This document shows positions 1-12,562 of a DNA stretch of 64,000 nucleotides, in pieces. Every line of letters begins with the position of its first letter. Within the stretch, counting starts at the first letter, position 1. Both the position numbers and the translations under genes were made by a program. The notes under the pieces are model-generated. The model saw only the letters and a program-made list of their open reading frames with translations. It did no database searches and was not told the DNA's origin. The stretch comes from Sciurus carolinensis (taxonomy: Eukaryota; Chordata; Mammalia; Rodentia; Sciuridae): positions 94,922,143 through 94,986,142 of the forward strand of contig NC_062220.1 of the NCBI RefSeq assembly GCF_902686445.1. Direction: 5' to 3'.

Positions 1-50
1 CACAGAGCTGTAAATAGTGGGGCTGGGATTTGAACCCAGGTTCTGGTGGA
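1..50 (-). mobile_element. MIR fragment
   Basis: GGGGCTGGGATTTGAACCCA is the reverse of the tRNA-derived MIR core. The element is cut by the window start. Confidence 0.75.
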
Positions 51-765
51 ACTAGGAAGGGAAAGGCTTGGAACAGCCAGGATCCTCATCGTCCTTTACC
101 TTTAGCAGCCCATTTGTGTATATCTGGTTCTTGTCCCCCTACCGCCAACTGACAAATCCCACAAAATCACAAAATTGGCTTAGCTGGGTTTGCTAGTTGT
201 TGAAAATGAGACTTCTGATTGCCTGTTTAGGGGATGATCTCCTAGATATTACCTAGGATAAGAAGTTCAGAAATATGCAAATAACCTGAGAGTTGCCACT
301 GTCTTGTCTTTCTTTGTTTCTTTTTTCTACAGAGGCACTATCTAATGTATAAAAAATGCAGAATGAGTATTTTGGGGATAAATACTGAGGCGATGTGTAA
401 CCCTACATAGATACTCATATACACAGTCCCCTCTCAGAATGCCTGGGCCCCTTCTGACCTTACATACACTGGAAAAGACAGCACCTGAGGGTTGCCCACT
501 GCCACTGTCCCACAGGACTGGCAGACAAAGTTCAGGAGAATAGAGAGAGAATAGGTCATCTGGAGTTGGCCAGTGCAATCTCAGGCCTAACTAGATTAGG
601 CAGCACAGTTCTCATAAACTAATGCTTTGAAATAGAAAACTTCAAGAGAGCAATTTAACTCTGTGAGTTTGATTCGTAAACCTTGTAATCCCATGTGGAT
701 GAGATGAGTCTCACATTGAGGGAAGATTCCTATGGACTTATAAGTTACAACTTATACATGCATGA

Positions 766-804
766 GTGCGCGCGCACGCACACACACACACACACACACA
801 CACA
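766..804. repeat. (CA)n microsatellite with CG-rich start
   Basis: A run of GCGCGCGCACGC continues into about 12 CA units. The alternating purine-pyrimidine run is about 38 bp. Confidence 0.97.
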
Positions 805-1010
805 AACATACAGAGATACACATGGGGAGGGAGAAAAAGAGGGAGAGAAACACATCAAAGACATCAAGGACGAAAAAAGGATTAGTCTGCCCTGGGCACT
901 CTGTTGAATATCTTTCAAATATTGTACCAGGCAGCCCGGGACTTCTTTTTCGTGGCGTTCACAGTATAAAGAGGCACAGACAATGAACGATCCCAACCAA
1001 ATGGCCTTGA

Positions 1011-1165
1011 AGACATTCCTTGACCCCTCTATGCCTCAATTTTATTATCCATAAAAATGAATTAATAATGAAACTCATCTCATTGGTTGGTTGAAAGAAT
1101 TAGAAAAGATAATCCATGTATAAAGTTTAGATTGTAAGTGCTCAATAACAGTTGACTGTTTATAG
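1011..1165 (+). mobile_element. MIR, 3' half
   Basis: CCTCTATGCCTCAATTTTAT through TAAGTGCTCAATAACAGTTG follows the MIR 3' half. Confidence 0.75.
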
Positions 1166-1269
1166 TATTAACAGGGAGCCCCAAGGTGCTATGGCAGTAC
1201 ATAGAAGGAATACCTAAGTTATATGTGGAGATTTGTGGAAGAGATCTTGGGAAAAGTATTATCTAATGA

Positions 1270-1622
1270 GAGTGCTGTGTTGGAAGGTTTGTTTCCCCTC
1301 AAAATTCATATGTTAAAGCTTAGTACTCAATGTTGGTAATTTCAGAAGTGTGGTATTTGGGACATGATTAAGACACTCGGGCTTCATCCTCATGAATGAG
1401 AGCAGTGCTTTTATAGAAGATTCTGGCAAACTCCCTTCCCCCTTCTACATAGCTAGAAAGTGTCATCTTTGAATCAAAGAGCAGAACCTCACGAGGCACT
1501 AAATCATTTGTGTTTTGATCTTGAACTTCCCGTATCCATAACTGTGAATAATATATTTATGTTGTTCATAAATTACCTAGTCTTAAGATATTTTGTTACG
1601 GCAGCCAGAACATACTAAGACA
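1270..1622 (+). mobile_element. MLT1/MST-like MaLR LTR
   Basis: CCCCTCAAAATTCATATGTT, the TGAACTTCCC...AACTGTGAATAATATATTTA stretch and the end TGTTACGGCAGCCAGAACAT follow the mammalian MaLR LTR from end to end. Confidence 0.8.
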
Positions 1623-2316
1623 GTGAGTCATGTAAGGCTAGTAAGAAGAAGCCAGGTCCAAGAGCAATAGGGTGAAAGTAGTTCAAACATTGTAACACCA
1701 CATACAAAACCCCAAGAATGAAGTCATCCTATTATGTCTAAAGAAGACCAACAAACACTAAGCACATCAGTTATCTACTGATACATAACAAATCACCCTA
1801 AATTTAGCAACTGAAAACATGCTACATACAAGCATACGATAACTGCTCAGCTTCTGTTACTATGCACATTTGATGCACATTTAAACTTCAGCTTGAGCTA
1901 GATAAATAATTTTGAGGGAAAAGGTATAGCATCTTATCTTTGACCCTATGCCAGTCCACAAACTTAAAAGGCAATGAGGAAGTAGTCAAATAAAGAATTC
2001 TAGCAAAATCTGGCCAGTAAATACAGAAAGAATGGCCAGCAAAGCTCAATCTTTCATCATCTTGCTTTCATACAGCTTTTTAATTTTTTTTTAACCTTGT
2101 CAGCTCCTTTTAGTTTCTTCCTTTCCCCTCTTCTATTATTTATTACTTAAGCTCCAAACCTATGATTTATTTATTCAAGGAATGAGTCAAGGGATGCATT
2201 TATCTAACTGCCTCACATAAAATGAGAACACATTGTGCAGTTGGACTCTTTCTACCGCTTTCCATTTCTTCCGTCACTTTTTTCCCAGAGTGGTCGGAGA
2301 ACTATATCTAAACTCA

Positions 2317-2340
2317 GGAAAGAAAGAAAGAAAGAAAAAA
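2317..2340. repeat. (GAAA)n microsatellite
   Basis: About five GAAA units are followed by an A run. Confidence 0.9.
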
Positions 2341-2984
2341 GAGTTTTAAATGTCTTGCTTTTGCACAAAGATAATCACAAGTCAGTTTTTTCATGGGGCC
2401 AGTGAAACAAATTTTGCAAACAGAAAAAAAAAAAATCCTCCAAGGGCCACAAATGAATTAGGAAAGGTGAATATCGTAAGTGTTGACCCTTCAGATTATC
2501 TTTGATTATTTAAAGGTTTGGTCATTTCTAAAGCAGTCAGACTGTGATTTGTCTGGGGTGTGGGTAGTTTTTCTTTTCTGGGAGATGATCTCTGGAACTT
2601 GATACCAGATGAAACCCAAGTTCACAGTCAAGTTACAGAGGTGAGAATGGGATTACCAAATAACCAAGCCCACACTGCATGCTCCCTCTCCACTGTCTGG
2701 GTCATAAGAAATTATTCCATTTTCTTCTTCTCCTTATCTTCTATCAAGAGGTTGTCTTGTTAAGCCTTGTTGCCAGATGTGTACTTATGGTGGCCCTGGG
2801 TCCTTGCAACAGCCTCTGGTCCTCCCTCCTCACTCTCCTCTGATCATTTTCAGCACCATGTCCTGGAATCTCATGGAGAACTTCTTTAAAATATACAGAC
2901 TGACTCAGTTGGTTTGTGGTGGGGCCCTAGATTCTGGTCAAGTTTAGGAAATGCTGATCTACAGGCTACTGTAGCTATGCACTG

Positions 2985-3270
2985 TCATGTCCCACATGAC
3001 CCTCCAACCCACTTCTCCAGCCTGTCCTCCATCCCTACTCCTACCTTACTCAGGTCCCCTGAACCTACCATGGCCCCACCAGACCTCTAGTCCTTGTCAC
3101 AAGCTCTTCCTTTTACTCACTGTCTTTACTTGCCAGCTGGTCCTCATGAGTCAAGAGCTAACTAAATCCTAACTTCCCCTCTGGAGGCCTTCCTTGGCAG
3201 ACTGCTCTCCTCTGTTAGGCATCCTTTTTCACATTCCCTCTCTGCCTCGTGCATGTTTAGCTAATTGCAC
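2985..3270 (+). mobile_element. Possible L2 fragment
   Basis: The pyrimidine-rich text around CTCTGGAGGCCTTCCTTGGC resembles the conserved L2 3' region. The match is weak. Confidence 0.4.
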
Positions 3271-3289
3271 CTCATCTGCTAGCTTTAGG

Positions 3290-3500
3290 ACAGAGTTGGA
3301 CAGCTTTTTTCTGGAAATGGTCAGATCATAATTTTTTTTAGGCTTTGCAAGCCCATTTGGTCTTCGTTGTGGCTACTCAGCTATGATGTAATATGAAAGT
3401 GACAATATGAAATAAACAAACATGGCTGTATTCAATTAAAACTTATTTGAAAAAAAAATTGGTGGAGAGAAGTTGGGTCAGAGTTTCTGACCGCTGCTCT
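3290..3500 (+). mobile_element. hAT-type DNA transposon fossil
   Basis: TTTAGGCTTTGCAAGCCCAT, GTGGCTACTCAGCTATGATG and CATGGCTGTATTCAATTAAA match a common non-autonomous hAT-Charlie fossil of mammals, whose name I do not assign. Confidence 0.75.
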
Positions 3501-3627
3501 GGGTCCCAAAGACTCAATTTATATTTGGGCTCCATGTTTAACTCTATTACCTTGGTTAGGTTAGCCCATCTTTCCAAGTCTGAGTTTCTTTATTAGATAT
3601 ACATCATAGTAGAGACTTTTTAGTATT

Positions 3628-3985
3628 ATCTTTGCTTGGGCTACTATAACAAAATGCCTTAGGTTGGATAATTTATAAAAAACAGGAGTTTATTGCTTGT
3701 TCTTCTATAAGACGGAAGTTCAACATCAACGGCAGTAGAAGATTCAGTGTCTGGTGAAGGCTCCCTGTTTGCTTCATAGGTAATGCTTTATTGTTGGTCC
3801 TCACATGGCAACAAGGCAAAGGAGCTCCCTGGAATCTCTTTTATAAGGGTGATAACCCCTTTTATAAGGGTGGAAACCTGATGAATTAATCACTTCCCAA
3901 AGATTCCCACCCCTTAATATTGTCAGCATTGCTTATTAACTTCCAAATATGAGTTTTGAGGGGACACCAACGTTCAGGACATAAC
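3628..3985 (-). mobile_element. MST/MLT1-like MaLR LTR
   Basis: GGCTACTATAACAAAATGCC at the left and TGAGTTTTGAGGGGACACCA at the right are the reversed ends of a MaLR LTR. The central CTTTTATAAGGGTG is duplicated in tandem. Confidence 0.82.
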
Positions 3986-4079
3986 ATGCATTAAATGAGA
4001 TAATGCTAAACACATTTGGTAAAAACCTGGTAATATTTGCTTTGTAACATTATTATAATTGTGATTTTGCTTATTTATA

Positions 4080-4175
4080 TCCCCAACTAGACTGTAAGTT
4101 CCTTGAGGTTAGAAACTTTCACCATGAAAGTCCCAATTGTCCATTCTTATCTACATTCTTTGTCCAATAATAGAG
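4080..4175 (+). mobile_element. L2 3'-end fragment
   Basis: AACTAGACTGTAAGTTCCTT GAGG is the typical start of the L2 3' end. Confidence 0.65.
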
Positions 4176-4267
4176 TTGTGATAGTTGGGCATGTGCCTTC
4201 CAAGTGAGGGACTGTACTCAGTCTCTGGTGCCACCTGGTGTGGTCATGTGACTAGGTCCTGGATAAT

Positions 4268-4365
4268 GGGGAGAGAGAGAAAGAGAGAGAGAGGGAGAGA
4301 GAGAGAGATGATGATGACGATGTGGTGGGAAGACGGGGAGAGAGAGAGAGAGAGAAAAGTGAGGT
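4268..4365. repeat. (GA)n compound repeat
   Basis: Two GA-rich blocks are separated by an ATG/ACG trinucleotide run. Confidence 0.9.
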
Positions 4366-7300
4366 GCAGGGAGAGATAGGTAGGTAGGATTGTGCCACCT
4401 CTGTGCCAAGTTCTCCCCAGAGATGTGTGTCTTTAGTTGTTCCCTTTTCTTACTTCGGGTGGGAAGTGGCAGAAACAGGAGCAGCCAGTTTAGACCCAGG
4501 GCATCTTTAGTAATTGTATTTTGGACTCTTTGTTATGGTAGCTGAGTCTCTACCCTGCCTGACTATCACTAGTCTTTTTGAGAAGGGCTGACTCGAAAAA
4601 CCTGACTCATCCACTCATTCTTCCTGGCTGTCACATACAAGTTACCAACATGAGCTCATGACCTCTTTGCTACTTCCTGATCTATTTTATTGAGCTATCT
4701 ATTAGGCTTTAAGTTCTTAACATGGTGTTGCTGTCCTATATTTCTGCCTCTGGAATCTTTAGACCTTGTGCTTCATACATGCTCCTCTTGATTTTCCTCT
4801 AGGAATTATGGTCTAGCCCATCCCTCTGACTAATCCTCAACCCCTTGCATACCTAAGAACTCTCCAGGAAATCATGCAGAAGCCAGACATTTGGACTAGA
4901 GCTCTTCTCTACCTTCCACACCTCCCCAAGGAGTAGCGCAGGAGGAATTAGTTGAAAAAAAAAAACCAAAAAAACCCAAAAACTAATGAATTACAGGCCT
5001 ACAGCAATCAATTCTAACCATTCCATTTTATTTTAAAATGCCAGTATGTTTCCTCTTTCCACATTCCAACAGACTTGAGATTCTAAGTGCTTACCCTGTG
5101 ATGAGTTAGTTCCATGTGACCCATTTTATCACTAGCATGGGAAAGAGTGAAGCAAAGTGATAGATATGATTCACCAGAGGGCAAGAGATTATCCTCCAGG
5201 TGTTCCAGCATGTGGGGCAGCACAGTTATGGGTGAACTCTTGCTGCCTGCTGATGTAGAACTCTCCGTCTAAACTGCTGGGCAGGCAGGTGTGTGGGCTG
5301 GGTAATTATAAATGCCTCTCAGAAGTATGGGGCTTAAAATAATTTCATCTTGAAGTTTTTCATAACAATGGGTATTTGAGTTTTTAATTATTTCCAAAGA
5401 CAGTGAGGGCTAAAATGATGGATGTTTTCAAAGAGAGCTTAGAACTGCACCCCGCTTTACTGGCACCTGGAGTTGGACAAGAAGGGAGTTAAGTTAATAA
5501 GAACTCAGGAAGAGCCTGTCTTGCCTGTGTTCGTGAATAGGGAAAGAGAAGAAAAGAACATTCTGTCTCTTGTGGCCTGAAAACAACAGGAGGAAAGAAT
5601 TCACCAGTGTGAACACAACTCCTTTTTCCTGATAGAATAAATGAGAAGCAACTAGGATGGAGATTTCTCTTCTCACCAAGTAGCATCTTTAGCCTGCTAG
5701 CCTGCGAGGTATACCGAGGAGCAGAAAATGTAATTTTGTCTAGTTTTACCAAACAATAGACTTTCCTCATCTTAAAAAAAATAATAAAAAGTACGCTAAT
5801 GCTTAAATATTTTTGGAGTTAACTCAGATATAATTTCCATATTTTATGCACTCCACAAAAATCTGCCTTTATGCTTAGTGGAAAATTTAAGTGCCCTGAT
5901 AAATCCAGAGAGTGGGAAGCAAGACGGGTTAGTGAGAGTAGATTATAGCTCTGATCCTGCCCGTGCTGTTTGTGGGTAATAAAGAGTAGCCGAACCTGAT
6001 AGAATCATCTCAAAGAGGAATAGGGGCTTGAAAGACGAGAGCTGCTTTGGTCTCGGGTGAATATGCATTTTCTGCCGCCAGATTAAGGATTCATTTTGTC
6101 CTTGACACAGCATGAAATTCAATCTGTGCCTACTTACCCTACAGACAACAGCCTGCCAGGGGTCGTGCGAAGATTTTATAATAGGACAGGCAACAATCTT
6201 CAGGAGAAAAAATAAACATTTGGGAAATTGTATTTCAGAATCGCTTCTCTCCCTCTACCTCCTTCCCCAACCCATCATGCAATTCTGGTTCAGTGAAATG
6301 CGGCATTTAATATTTTGGAAATCATTCTCGAACAGATGGGGGAAGAGGCAGGAGGCAGCATCCGCTGCTGTCCTTCACCGTCTCTCTACCTCCCCTTCTT
6401 TTCAACAAAGCAATTCAAGCAGCGACTGTTTCTCCTCTGAAGTGGTGGTGGTGGGGGGGGCAGTGTGATTTACTCTTGGCTTTTCTTTGAGACCCTTCTA
6501 AGTTGAAGTCTTCCACGGAGCTCCATTGGAATCTGACTCCTAAGGTTTAGATGTTTGGAGAGAAGTGAAGTAGGTGGGGACAGGAACATCTTTCTGTCCC
6601 TAGCAGAATGAGACTCAGAAACCCTGGTTTCTGTGGAACCATGAGAGTGACTCTTCATACTCTCTTTCTTGAACTACAAATATCTTTCCAGATGAAGAAA
6701 CTCCTAATCGAATTAGCTGTAACCAGGCCTCTTGGGTGCCACACTGTTTAGCTAGAAGATGGCAGGAGCAGGAGAGAAGGGGCTGCAGAGGGGGAAGATG
6801 CCCACAGTGATAGATTCCTTTTCAGTGGATGTGGTTGGGATGGGGTAATGGATTCATATTCTTTGTGAAGATGTTGGGTAGTTTCCGACTGGGGGGTGGG
6901 TGGTTGGCCTATGATGAACACTTGTTTTTCCATAGTGTTTCCTGTTCCTTCCAGGCAGCATGATCAAGTTCTTTGTGTAGCAAAGAAATACTATCAAACT
7001 TGTTTCATTATCCTGAAGGGTCTTGATTTATAATGTGCTTCCCCACTGTCAGACCTCTCTGCTAAGACCACATGGCCTAAGTGTTTGCCTTGGAATAGGA
7101 GGTCAGTCACTGTATAGTGCTTCTTGGTGTGGACATGAACTTGTGGAGAGATTACACAGAGTGTGGCGGGAGGGCTCCTTCCTAGTCTCACTACAGAATC
7201 CGTATGCAGAACCTGTATCTATGGAAAAGGTCAGGACAAGGTCAGAGGGCCTCATTTTAAAAGATGGCTTTAGTTGGTTGTACTCTTCTGGTCTGTTTGG

Positions 7301-9089
7301 AAAGGTTTCCTAAAGGATTTGAGGAAGAAGTGAGCTCATTTTTGGCGAACAGTGGCCATTTTGGAGTGAGGCAAATCCCAGGGTAATAAGGTCATGAAGA
7401 AGGAGGCTATAATTGGACTGAGGACTTGAGGACAATCAGCCAGGCCTCAGATGCCCACAGGACCACAGGCTGAGTGAGTAATTGCTGCCCTGGACAGCTG
7501 TCCCCAGGCCACTTTCCCAAGTCTTTAGCCACCTAACGTGACTGGTGACTCTTCCACCGGCTCTACCTCCCTCTTTTCCGGAACCCAGCGGTGACACCAA
7601 CAGGCTCCAGGCTCAGTCTGAAAGGGTTATAGCTGCTGGTGGTGCGTAAGCAATCATCTCAACTCTAAGCCTGCAGCTTTGCTCAGTGATACTTAGTGGA
7701 TGTTGCAAACTACATTTCCCAGACCCTCTGTGGGACACACCTGCCAGTGGAAGGTCCAGGAGGGAGATGGGAAAGCAGGTGGAGGAGGGAAGGGACTATT
7801 TCCTGTCTTCCATTCCAGGGCCCCATCTCCTTTGCCCCTCCTGGCTCTATCTCCTGGTTCCCTCTGTGATCCCAGCAGCAGTTGACCTGGGTGCCCTTGG
7901 CAGTCAGAGCAGCAGCTGCTAAACCATTATGATTGAGAGTCTGCATAGCACCACTGAGAATGGGTAGAACCAACAGAGAGAAAAGAATGAACATTCATAT
8001 GGTGCTCAGGGTCTGGCACATTCAACCAGCAGTAGCTGAAGAGCTCAGTGAGAGGGTGACTTTGTTCTTTCCCCACTACCCACTCAAACTGCAGTGTTAA
8101 CTCATCCCCTGCCCCTGGAAGAAGTCCAGGTCATCCTGATTATGCACGTGCTCATTTTCAGATAACACACATTTCTCTGGTTATGTGAAATTCCATTTCA
8201 GGAAATAAAAATGTCCAGTTCTGGTAGTACAGTTTTCATAATTTTAAATAAAATTCCTTGTTCCCAGCCCATTTCCAGCTTAAGGCTGGATAACTGTGCC
8301 CAGGAAGGGGAATATGGTCCATTTCATCAGTCTTTCTTTGTATTTACTGGCTGAGGCTTCTGACCTGTGGGGATGGTGGTGGAGGGAGAAGAGGTACATT
8401 TGGGGTGTGTGCCTCGGACTGGGTAGATGCCTGCGGTTGGCTGTCTGTAGTGTGAGCTGTCCTAGGGATCTTAACAGAGGCTCCCCTGGTAGAGTTGGTG
8501 CCTTCCCTACACCCCATCAGTCACTTTACTCTGCTGTTTCTTCCCTGGTCAGTTGAAGGTGGAGCCCTGTGAGGTCACCTTGCCCTGCAGGCTGTCTTCT
8601 CTGGACTGTCCCCATCCTTCCATGTGGTCCTATTCCTTGCCTGGGGCACACTCTTTCTGCTCTGCTGCTTCTGTCACTGCCTTTCCATTCCTCATGGGGT
8701 GTCACACATCAGCCCTCTTGGCTGCAGGCTCTGGTCACTGCTATCCAGATCTCTCAGTGGCTTCCTTTTAGTGGTGGGGGGAATGCATCTGCACCTCCCT
8801 GACCAGGAGAGCTTTTTCCTAATGCCATCCTAAAACTGGCTGTTCCTAGCCTCAACCCAGGTGGACCTTTGAGGAAGGACTTAAGCAATGGGCTGCAGAC
8901 CTGGTTTCATTCCCTTCTTTTGCAGGTCCTAGTATTTTGTAGGTGCTCTAATATTTCACTTGGAAGAAATCAGATGGTTAGAGGGTGGGAATAGTTGGTC
9001 CTCTATTTTGGGGGCCTCAGATAAAACTTAGATAGAAATAAATATTTCATTTTTTAACATCTGTCATAAAAATTATCCTTGATTTCTGA

Positions 9090-9205
9090 GAAGGTGCCCA
9101 TCATTATTTATATTTTATAGAGAAGGAAATGGAGGATCAGAGTAAATAAATAAATGTAAGTGGCTAAGCCAGGATTTGAACCCAGGTTGGACTCAGAATT
9201 CAAGA
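9090..9205 (-). mobile_element. MIR
   Basis: TTTTATAGAGAAGGAAATGG and AGCCAGGATTTGAACCCAGG are the reverse of MIR landmarks. Confidence 0.8.
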
Positions 9206-9299
9206 TGATTATACTTACAGGTATGTTAAGGACTTGGACTTCCCCTCTGGGCTCTGCTGCTGATTGTGGAATCAGCTTGGCACCTGACTCTCAGGCTGC

Positions 9300-9415
9300 C
9301 AGTGGGGTAACTGTATATTCAGATTTGTCTGGGCTGGTCCAGGTTGTCCTGGTATTATTGCCAGTTGTGATGCCTCTCCTATCAAACTGCCCAGTTTGGA
9401 CGATAAATTAATTTT
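9300..9415. mobile_element. Possible MITE-like DNA transposon fossil
   Basis: CTGGTCCAGGTTGTCCTGGT and AACTGCCCAGTTTGGACGAT resemble the two arms of a short palindromic element related to the one at 55081-55158. The match is weak. Confidence 0.35.
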
Positions 9416-9699
9416 GTGCTCACCATAACGGTTGGGGCTTGGGGAGTGCCATTCGGAGGGACCAGAAGCACCAGAAGACCAGAGGTTTCTTAGGGGAGAT
9501 AGACTATTTCATACTCTCCAAAGCTTGGGTTAAACTCTGTGGGGGAAGATCTGAAGTTGGGGATGAAGTTTAGGCAGCCTCCTCCAGATACAAAGACGCC
9601 AGGGGATAGCCCTGGGTCAACCCCAAGCCCCAGCTTGGTGCTGTTGGGACGTTGGAAACTAAGAGGAGGTCCTTAGGTCATTGAGAATGTGCTTCTGTG

Positions 9700-9912
9700 G
9701 TACCCTGGCATCTTCTTTCTTTCACTTTCTGGCCATGAGGTGAGTACCTTTGCTTTGCTCTTTCCATGATGTGCTGCCTCACCGCAGGCCCAAAGCAGCA
9801 GGGCCAATAGATCATAGACTGGAACCTCCAAAAATGTGAGCCAAAACAATGCTTTTTCTCTTTATATGTTAATTATCTCAGATATGTCATTATAGTGATG
9901 TAACTAACAGTG
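9700..9912 (+). mobile_element. MaLR LTR, 3' portion
   Basis: TTCCATGATGTGCTGCCTCA, AAAATGTGAGCCAAAACAAT and GTCATTATAGTGATGTAACT match the 3' half of rodent MaLR LTRs. Confidence 0.65.
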
Positions 9913-10094
9913 GTCTCTTCAGCAACAGTCATAAAGGACAGAGGTTGAGGAGGGTGTAAGAGATGTGTGTCCACTCTTGATTCTAGATGACTTTTGTGGT
10001 TGTCTATTTTTTTGCTTCCTACTATACTTTTCCTAGTTTAGGACATTTTAACCAGAATTGTAACAACCACCTTGAACTTAAGAACCTTTTATTT

Positions 10095-10184
10095 GGGGCT
10101 GGGATGAGCTCTGTGATAGAGGACTTGCCTAACCCGTGAGGCCCTCGGTTCAATCCCCAGCACTGCAAAAAACAAAAGCAAAAC
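10095..10184 (+). mobile_element. ID SINE
   Basis: GGGGCTGGGATGAGCTCTG through CAATCCCCAGCACTGC is a tRNA-Ala-derived ID element with degraded box A and box B, followed by an A-rich tail. It is a retroposon, not a functional tRNA gene. Confidence 0.92.
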
Positions 10185-11384
10185 TTTAATTTGAACTTGA
10201 GTTATGTGAGTGAGGTCCAACAGGAGAACAGAACCTGTGTGAAGGAGGGAGTTGGAGACTGGCTCATACTGGATCCTGCCTCCAGCCACCTCCCAGGGAT
10301 GGGTTCTTGGCTGCTGTGCCCTCCAACTCAGTGTCAGCTAGGGGGCATCAGTGAGGGAGGCTTGTATTCCCTCTGCCCCCTGTAGGAACCACAGACAGGG
10401 AAAGATTGGGGTCACGGATGTTAGCAGCTGTCTCCTGCCCCAGCTGGCAGTGCTGGCACTTGGTGAGCAGGGTTGGTGAGCTCCGGCCCCTATTCAAGTG
10501 TGATGGAAGACCCTTGGGAGTTGTCTTTTGGCAGTGGGCTGGCGGGTGGGCCCTGCACAAGGGAGGTGCCTGGTTGGACTGCAGACCCATTGAGAACTGG
10601 CAGGAGAACCTCAGCAGCTACCCAGTCTCAGGGTGGGAACCCCAGTTCCTGTGAAGGTCGGCACTTGCCCCAAGTCGCCCGTCTGAGGAAATATTTAGTT
10701 TAGTGATTCCACGCCTCAAGGAAACCTCCATTTCTCCTTCCAGCATCACCTTTCTCTCTTCTGGGTAGCTCAAAGCAACCTCTAGGGACAAGCTACTAAA
10801 TAAGAGTAGTAGAATTTCAGTGGTTCCATTTATGAGTTCAGTGCCCTGAGAGTTGCATGTAAGACTGGCATTGTATAATACAAACATGAACATAATCTTC
10901 ATGTGGGTTATTTAAATTTTTAATTTTTTTAGAATGACAGCAAATGGCGAAGAGAAAAACACCTTGACAAGGTGAGAGGAGACTGCTGAAGGGAGCAAAA
11001 AGCTTTATGTTTTAGCACCTTTCATGGAACTTCCCCCTTGCTTTTTGAACAAGGGCACCTGCATTTTTAATATTAGCTGGGTTCTGCCAATTGTGTAGCT
11101 TGCCCTGAGCACAGGTTTTGGTGCAGTCCCTTGTGACAACTTGTAGCCTCAGGTAACTGAAGCTGCAGATGATCCATCTGCCACTGCTGTACCCCCTGCT
11201 TGGGTGTGTGGCATTCAGACTGTTCTTTCCTATTCTCTCCCATGCTTTGCCACATCATTTCCCTAGGTCCTTGCAAAGTCCAAGGGGAAGACAATGGCCC
11301 TCTTGATGCTGTTAGGTGTGTTCTCTGATGATGAACTGATAACCTAGAGTTGCCTTCATACTTCCACCCCATACAGTCACTGCT

Positions 11385-11718
11385 CAGCATCTTTGGGGGA
11401 TTGGTGACATGCACTCCATTGGATCTCCAAGTCCATGGATGCGCAAGTACCTTATGTAAAATGACATAGATTTGCATATGACCTGGCTACATCTTCTGAT
11501 GTACTTTAAATCACCTCTAGATTACTTACAATACCTAACAAATGTAAATTGTAGGTAAATAGTTGTTATACTATATTGTTTAGTGAATTATCACAAAAAG
11601 TCTGCACGTCTTCAGCACAGATGCAGCCATAATGGGCCTAACTATGCTTTCTATCTGCAGTTAGTAGGATTCATAGATGCTGAACCTGCTGATATGAGGG
11701 GTGACTATATATACGTTC
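11385..11718 (+). mobile_element. Tigger/pogo-type DNA transposon fossil
   Basis: GATTTGCATATGACCTGGCT, TTAAATCACCTCTAGATTAC, AGTTGTTATACTATATTGTT and the end GATATGAGGGGTGACTATAT fit a widespread Tigger-derived element. Confidence 0.65.
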
Positions 11719-11864
11719 ATCATCTGAGTAATACACTCGAATCCCTCTCATAGTGCCGGATGCCTGATAAGAGTCAATAAAAGTTGGCTTCCCTCCCCTT
11801 TCCTTGCCTTCCATGAGTCTGTCCTTGTGATTCTGCCTTCATTTGTTCACATACACATCTTCCA

Positions 11865-11998
11865 GGGGCTGGGGCTGTAGCTCAGTGTTAGAGCACTTGC
11901 CTAGCATGTGTGAGGCTCTGGGTTTGATTCTCAGCACCACCATTTTATTTATTTATTTAAAAAAATAAATAAATAAAATGAAGTTAAAAAAAAAAAAC
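11865..11998 (+). mobile_element. ID SINE with AT-palindromic tail
   Basis: GGGGCTGGGGCTGTAGCTCA through TTGATTCTCAGCACCACC is a well-kept ID body. The tail is a TTTAT/ATAAA palindrome (11944-11981) followed by GAAGTT and a 12-A run. Confidence 0.95.
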
Positions 11999-12467
11999 CT
12001 TCCGCACAGTCCCACTGTCTTCAGGGAGGAATGGGAGGCTTGTCTGTCCCCCGCTGCCTTTGGTAGAGCACACTGATGGCCAACAGGAGCCAAGCAGTCT
12101 GCTCTGCCCAACCCCATCTTGCTTCCTCAGACAGAAACCCAGCTGGAGCAGCCCCAACCTGCTCTTTGACTTCCATGAGAAGCCACTGTCTGCCTGTGCC
12201 CTCTCTGTGCACTTGTCATTTCCTTTTGGACTCTCACCTGCCATCTTTAGGGTTCTGGCAGCAGCCTCACTGAAACTCAAGAGTAAGAGAAACCCTTTGC
12301 CTCCATTTGCCTAGAACTAAAATGGTTGGGGATGTGCCTTTCATGGCAGATTTTGCTGATCAGGGAAATCTGCACCTGTTTGGAGTTGGCATCACATTTA
12401 GAGAGAGCAAGGGAAAACAGAAACAAAGGCCAGCACATCCGGAATGATTACTGCCAAAATTACTTAC

Positions 12468-12562
12468 CAAAGACATCTGCGAAGCCATGAGCCATTCGGG
12501 AGGGATGTGAAAATGAGCCCCAGCTGAGTCTCCCAGCAAAATGATTCCCCTGGGCTGTGAAC
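12468..12562 (-). CDS. AOAH: AOAH exon: catalytic GDSAG serine block
   Basis: This 95-nt exon completes a glycine codon with GT and then reads SQPRGIILLGDSAGAHFHIP followed by PEWLMASQMSL, ending in phase 0. It contains the block-I nucleophile motif GDSAG of the GDSL/SGNH hydrolase family; the serine corresponds to human Ser263. Human AOAH reads SQPRGIILLGDSAGAHFHIS then PEWITASQMSL. The acceptor is gctgcctag and the donor is TTG followed by gtaagt. The remaining catalytic residues (Asp and His of the SGNH triad) would be on later exons, which I could not find in bases 1-12467. Confidence 0.97.

Larger units (their letters stand above)
1..12467 (-). other. AOAH: AOAH intron after the GDSAG exon (partial)
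   Basis: No coding exon was recognised here. I looked for the reverse complement of the next human residues (NSFINLPTALTNELDWPQ and onward) and did not see them, so the intron probably runs past base 1. It holds the repeats listed separately. Stretches in which I see nothing recognisable are about 50-760, 1625-2300, 2440-2980, 4390-6100, 6500-9085, 9915-10090, 10190-11380 and 12000-12460. The block at about 6050-6470 is repeat-free, with several CpGs, and might be a conserved non-coding element, but that cannot be tested here. Confidence 0.7.

Noticed and set aside
541..600. CACTGGCC-type text on the minus strand giving HWPTP, considered as the next AOAH exon (LDWPQL)
   Set aside because: Only three residues agree, and the downstream residues and splice sites do not fit.
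5489..5770. 93-codon minus-strand open frame
   Set aside because: No homology to the missing AOAH residues, and no acceptor-donor pair gives an AOAH match.
11073..11477. 134-codon minus-strand open frame
   Set aside because: It runs into a Tigger-type fossil and matches nothing in AOAH or elsewhere that I know.
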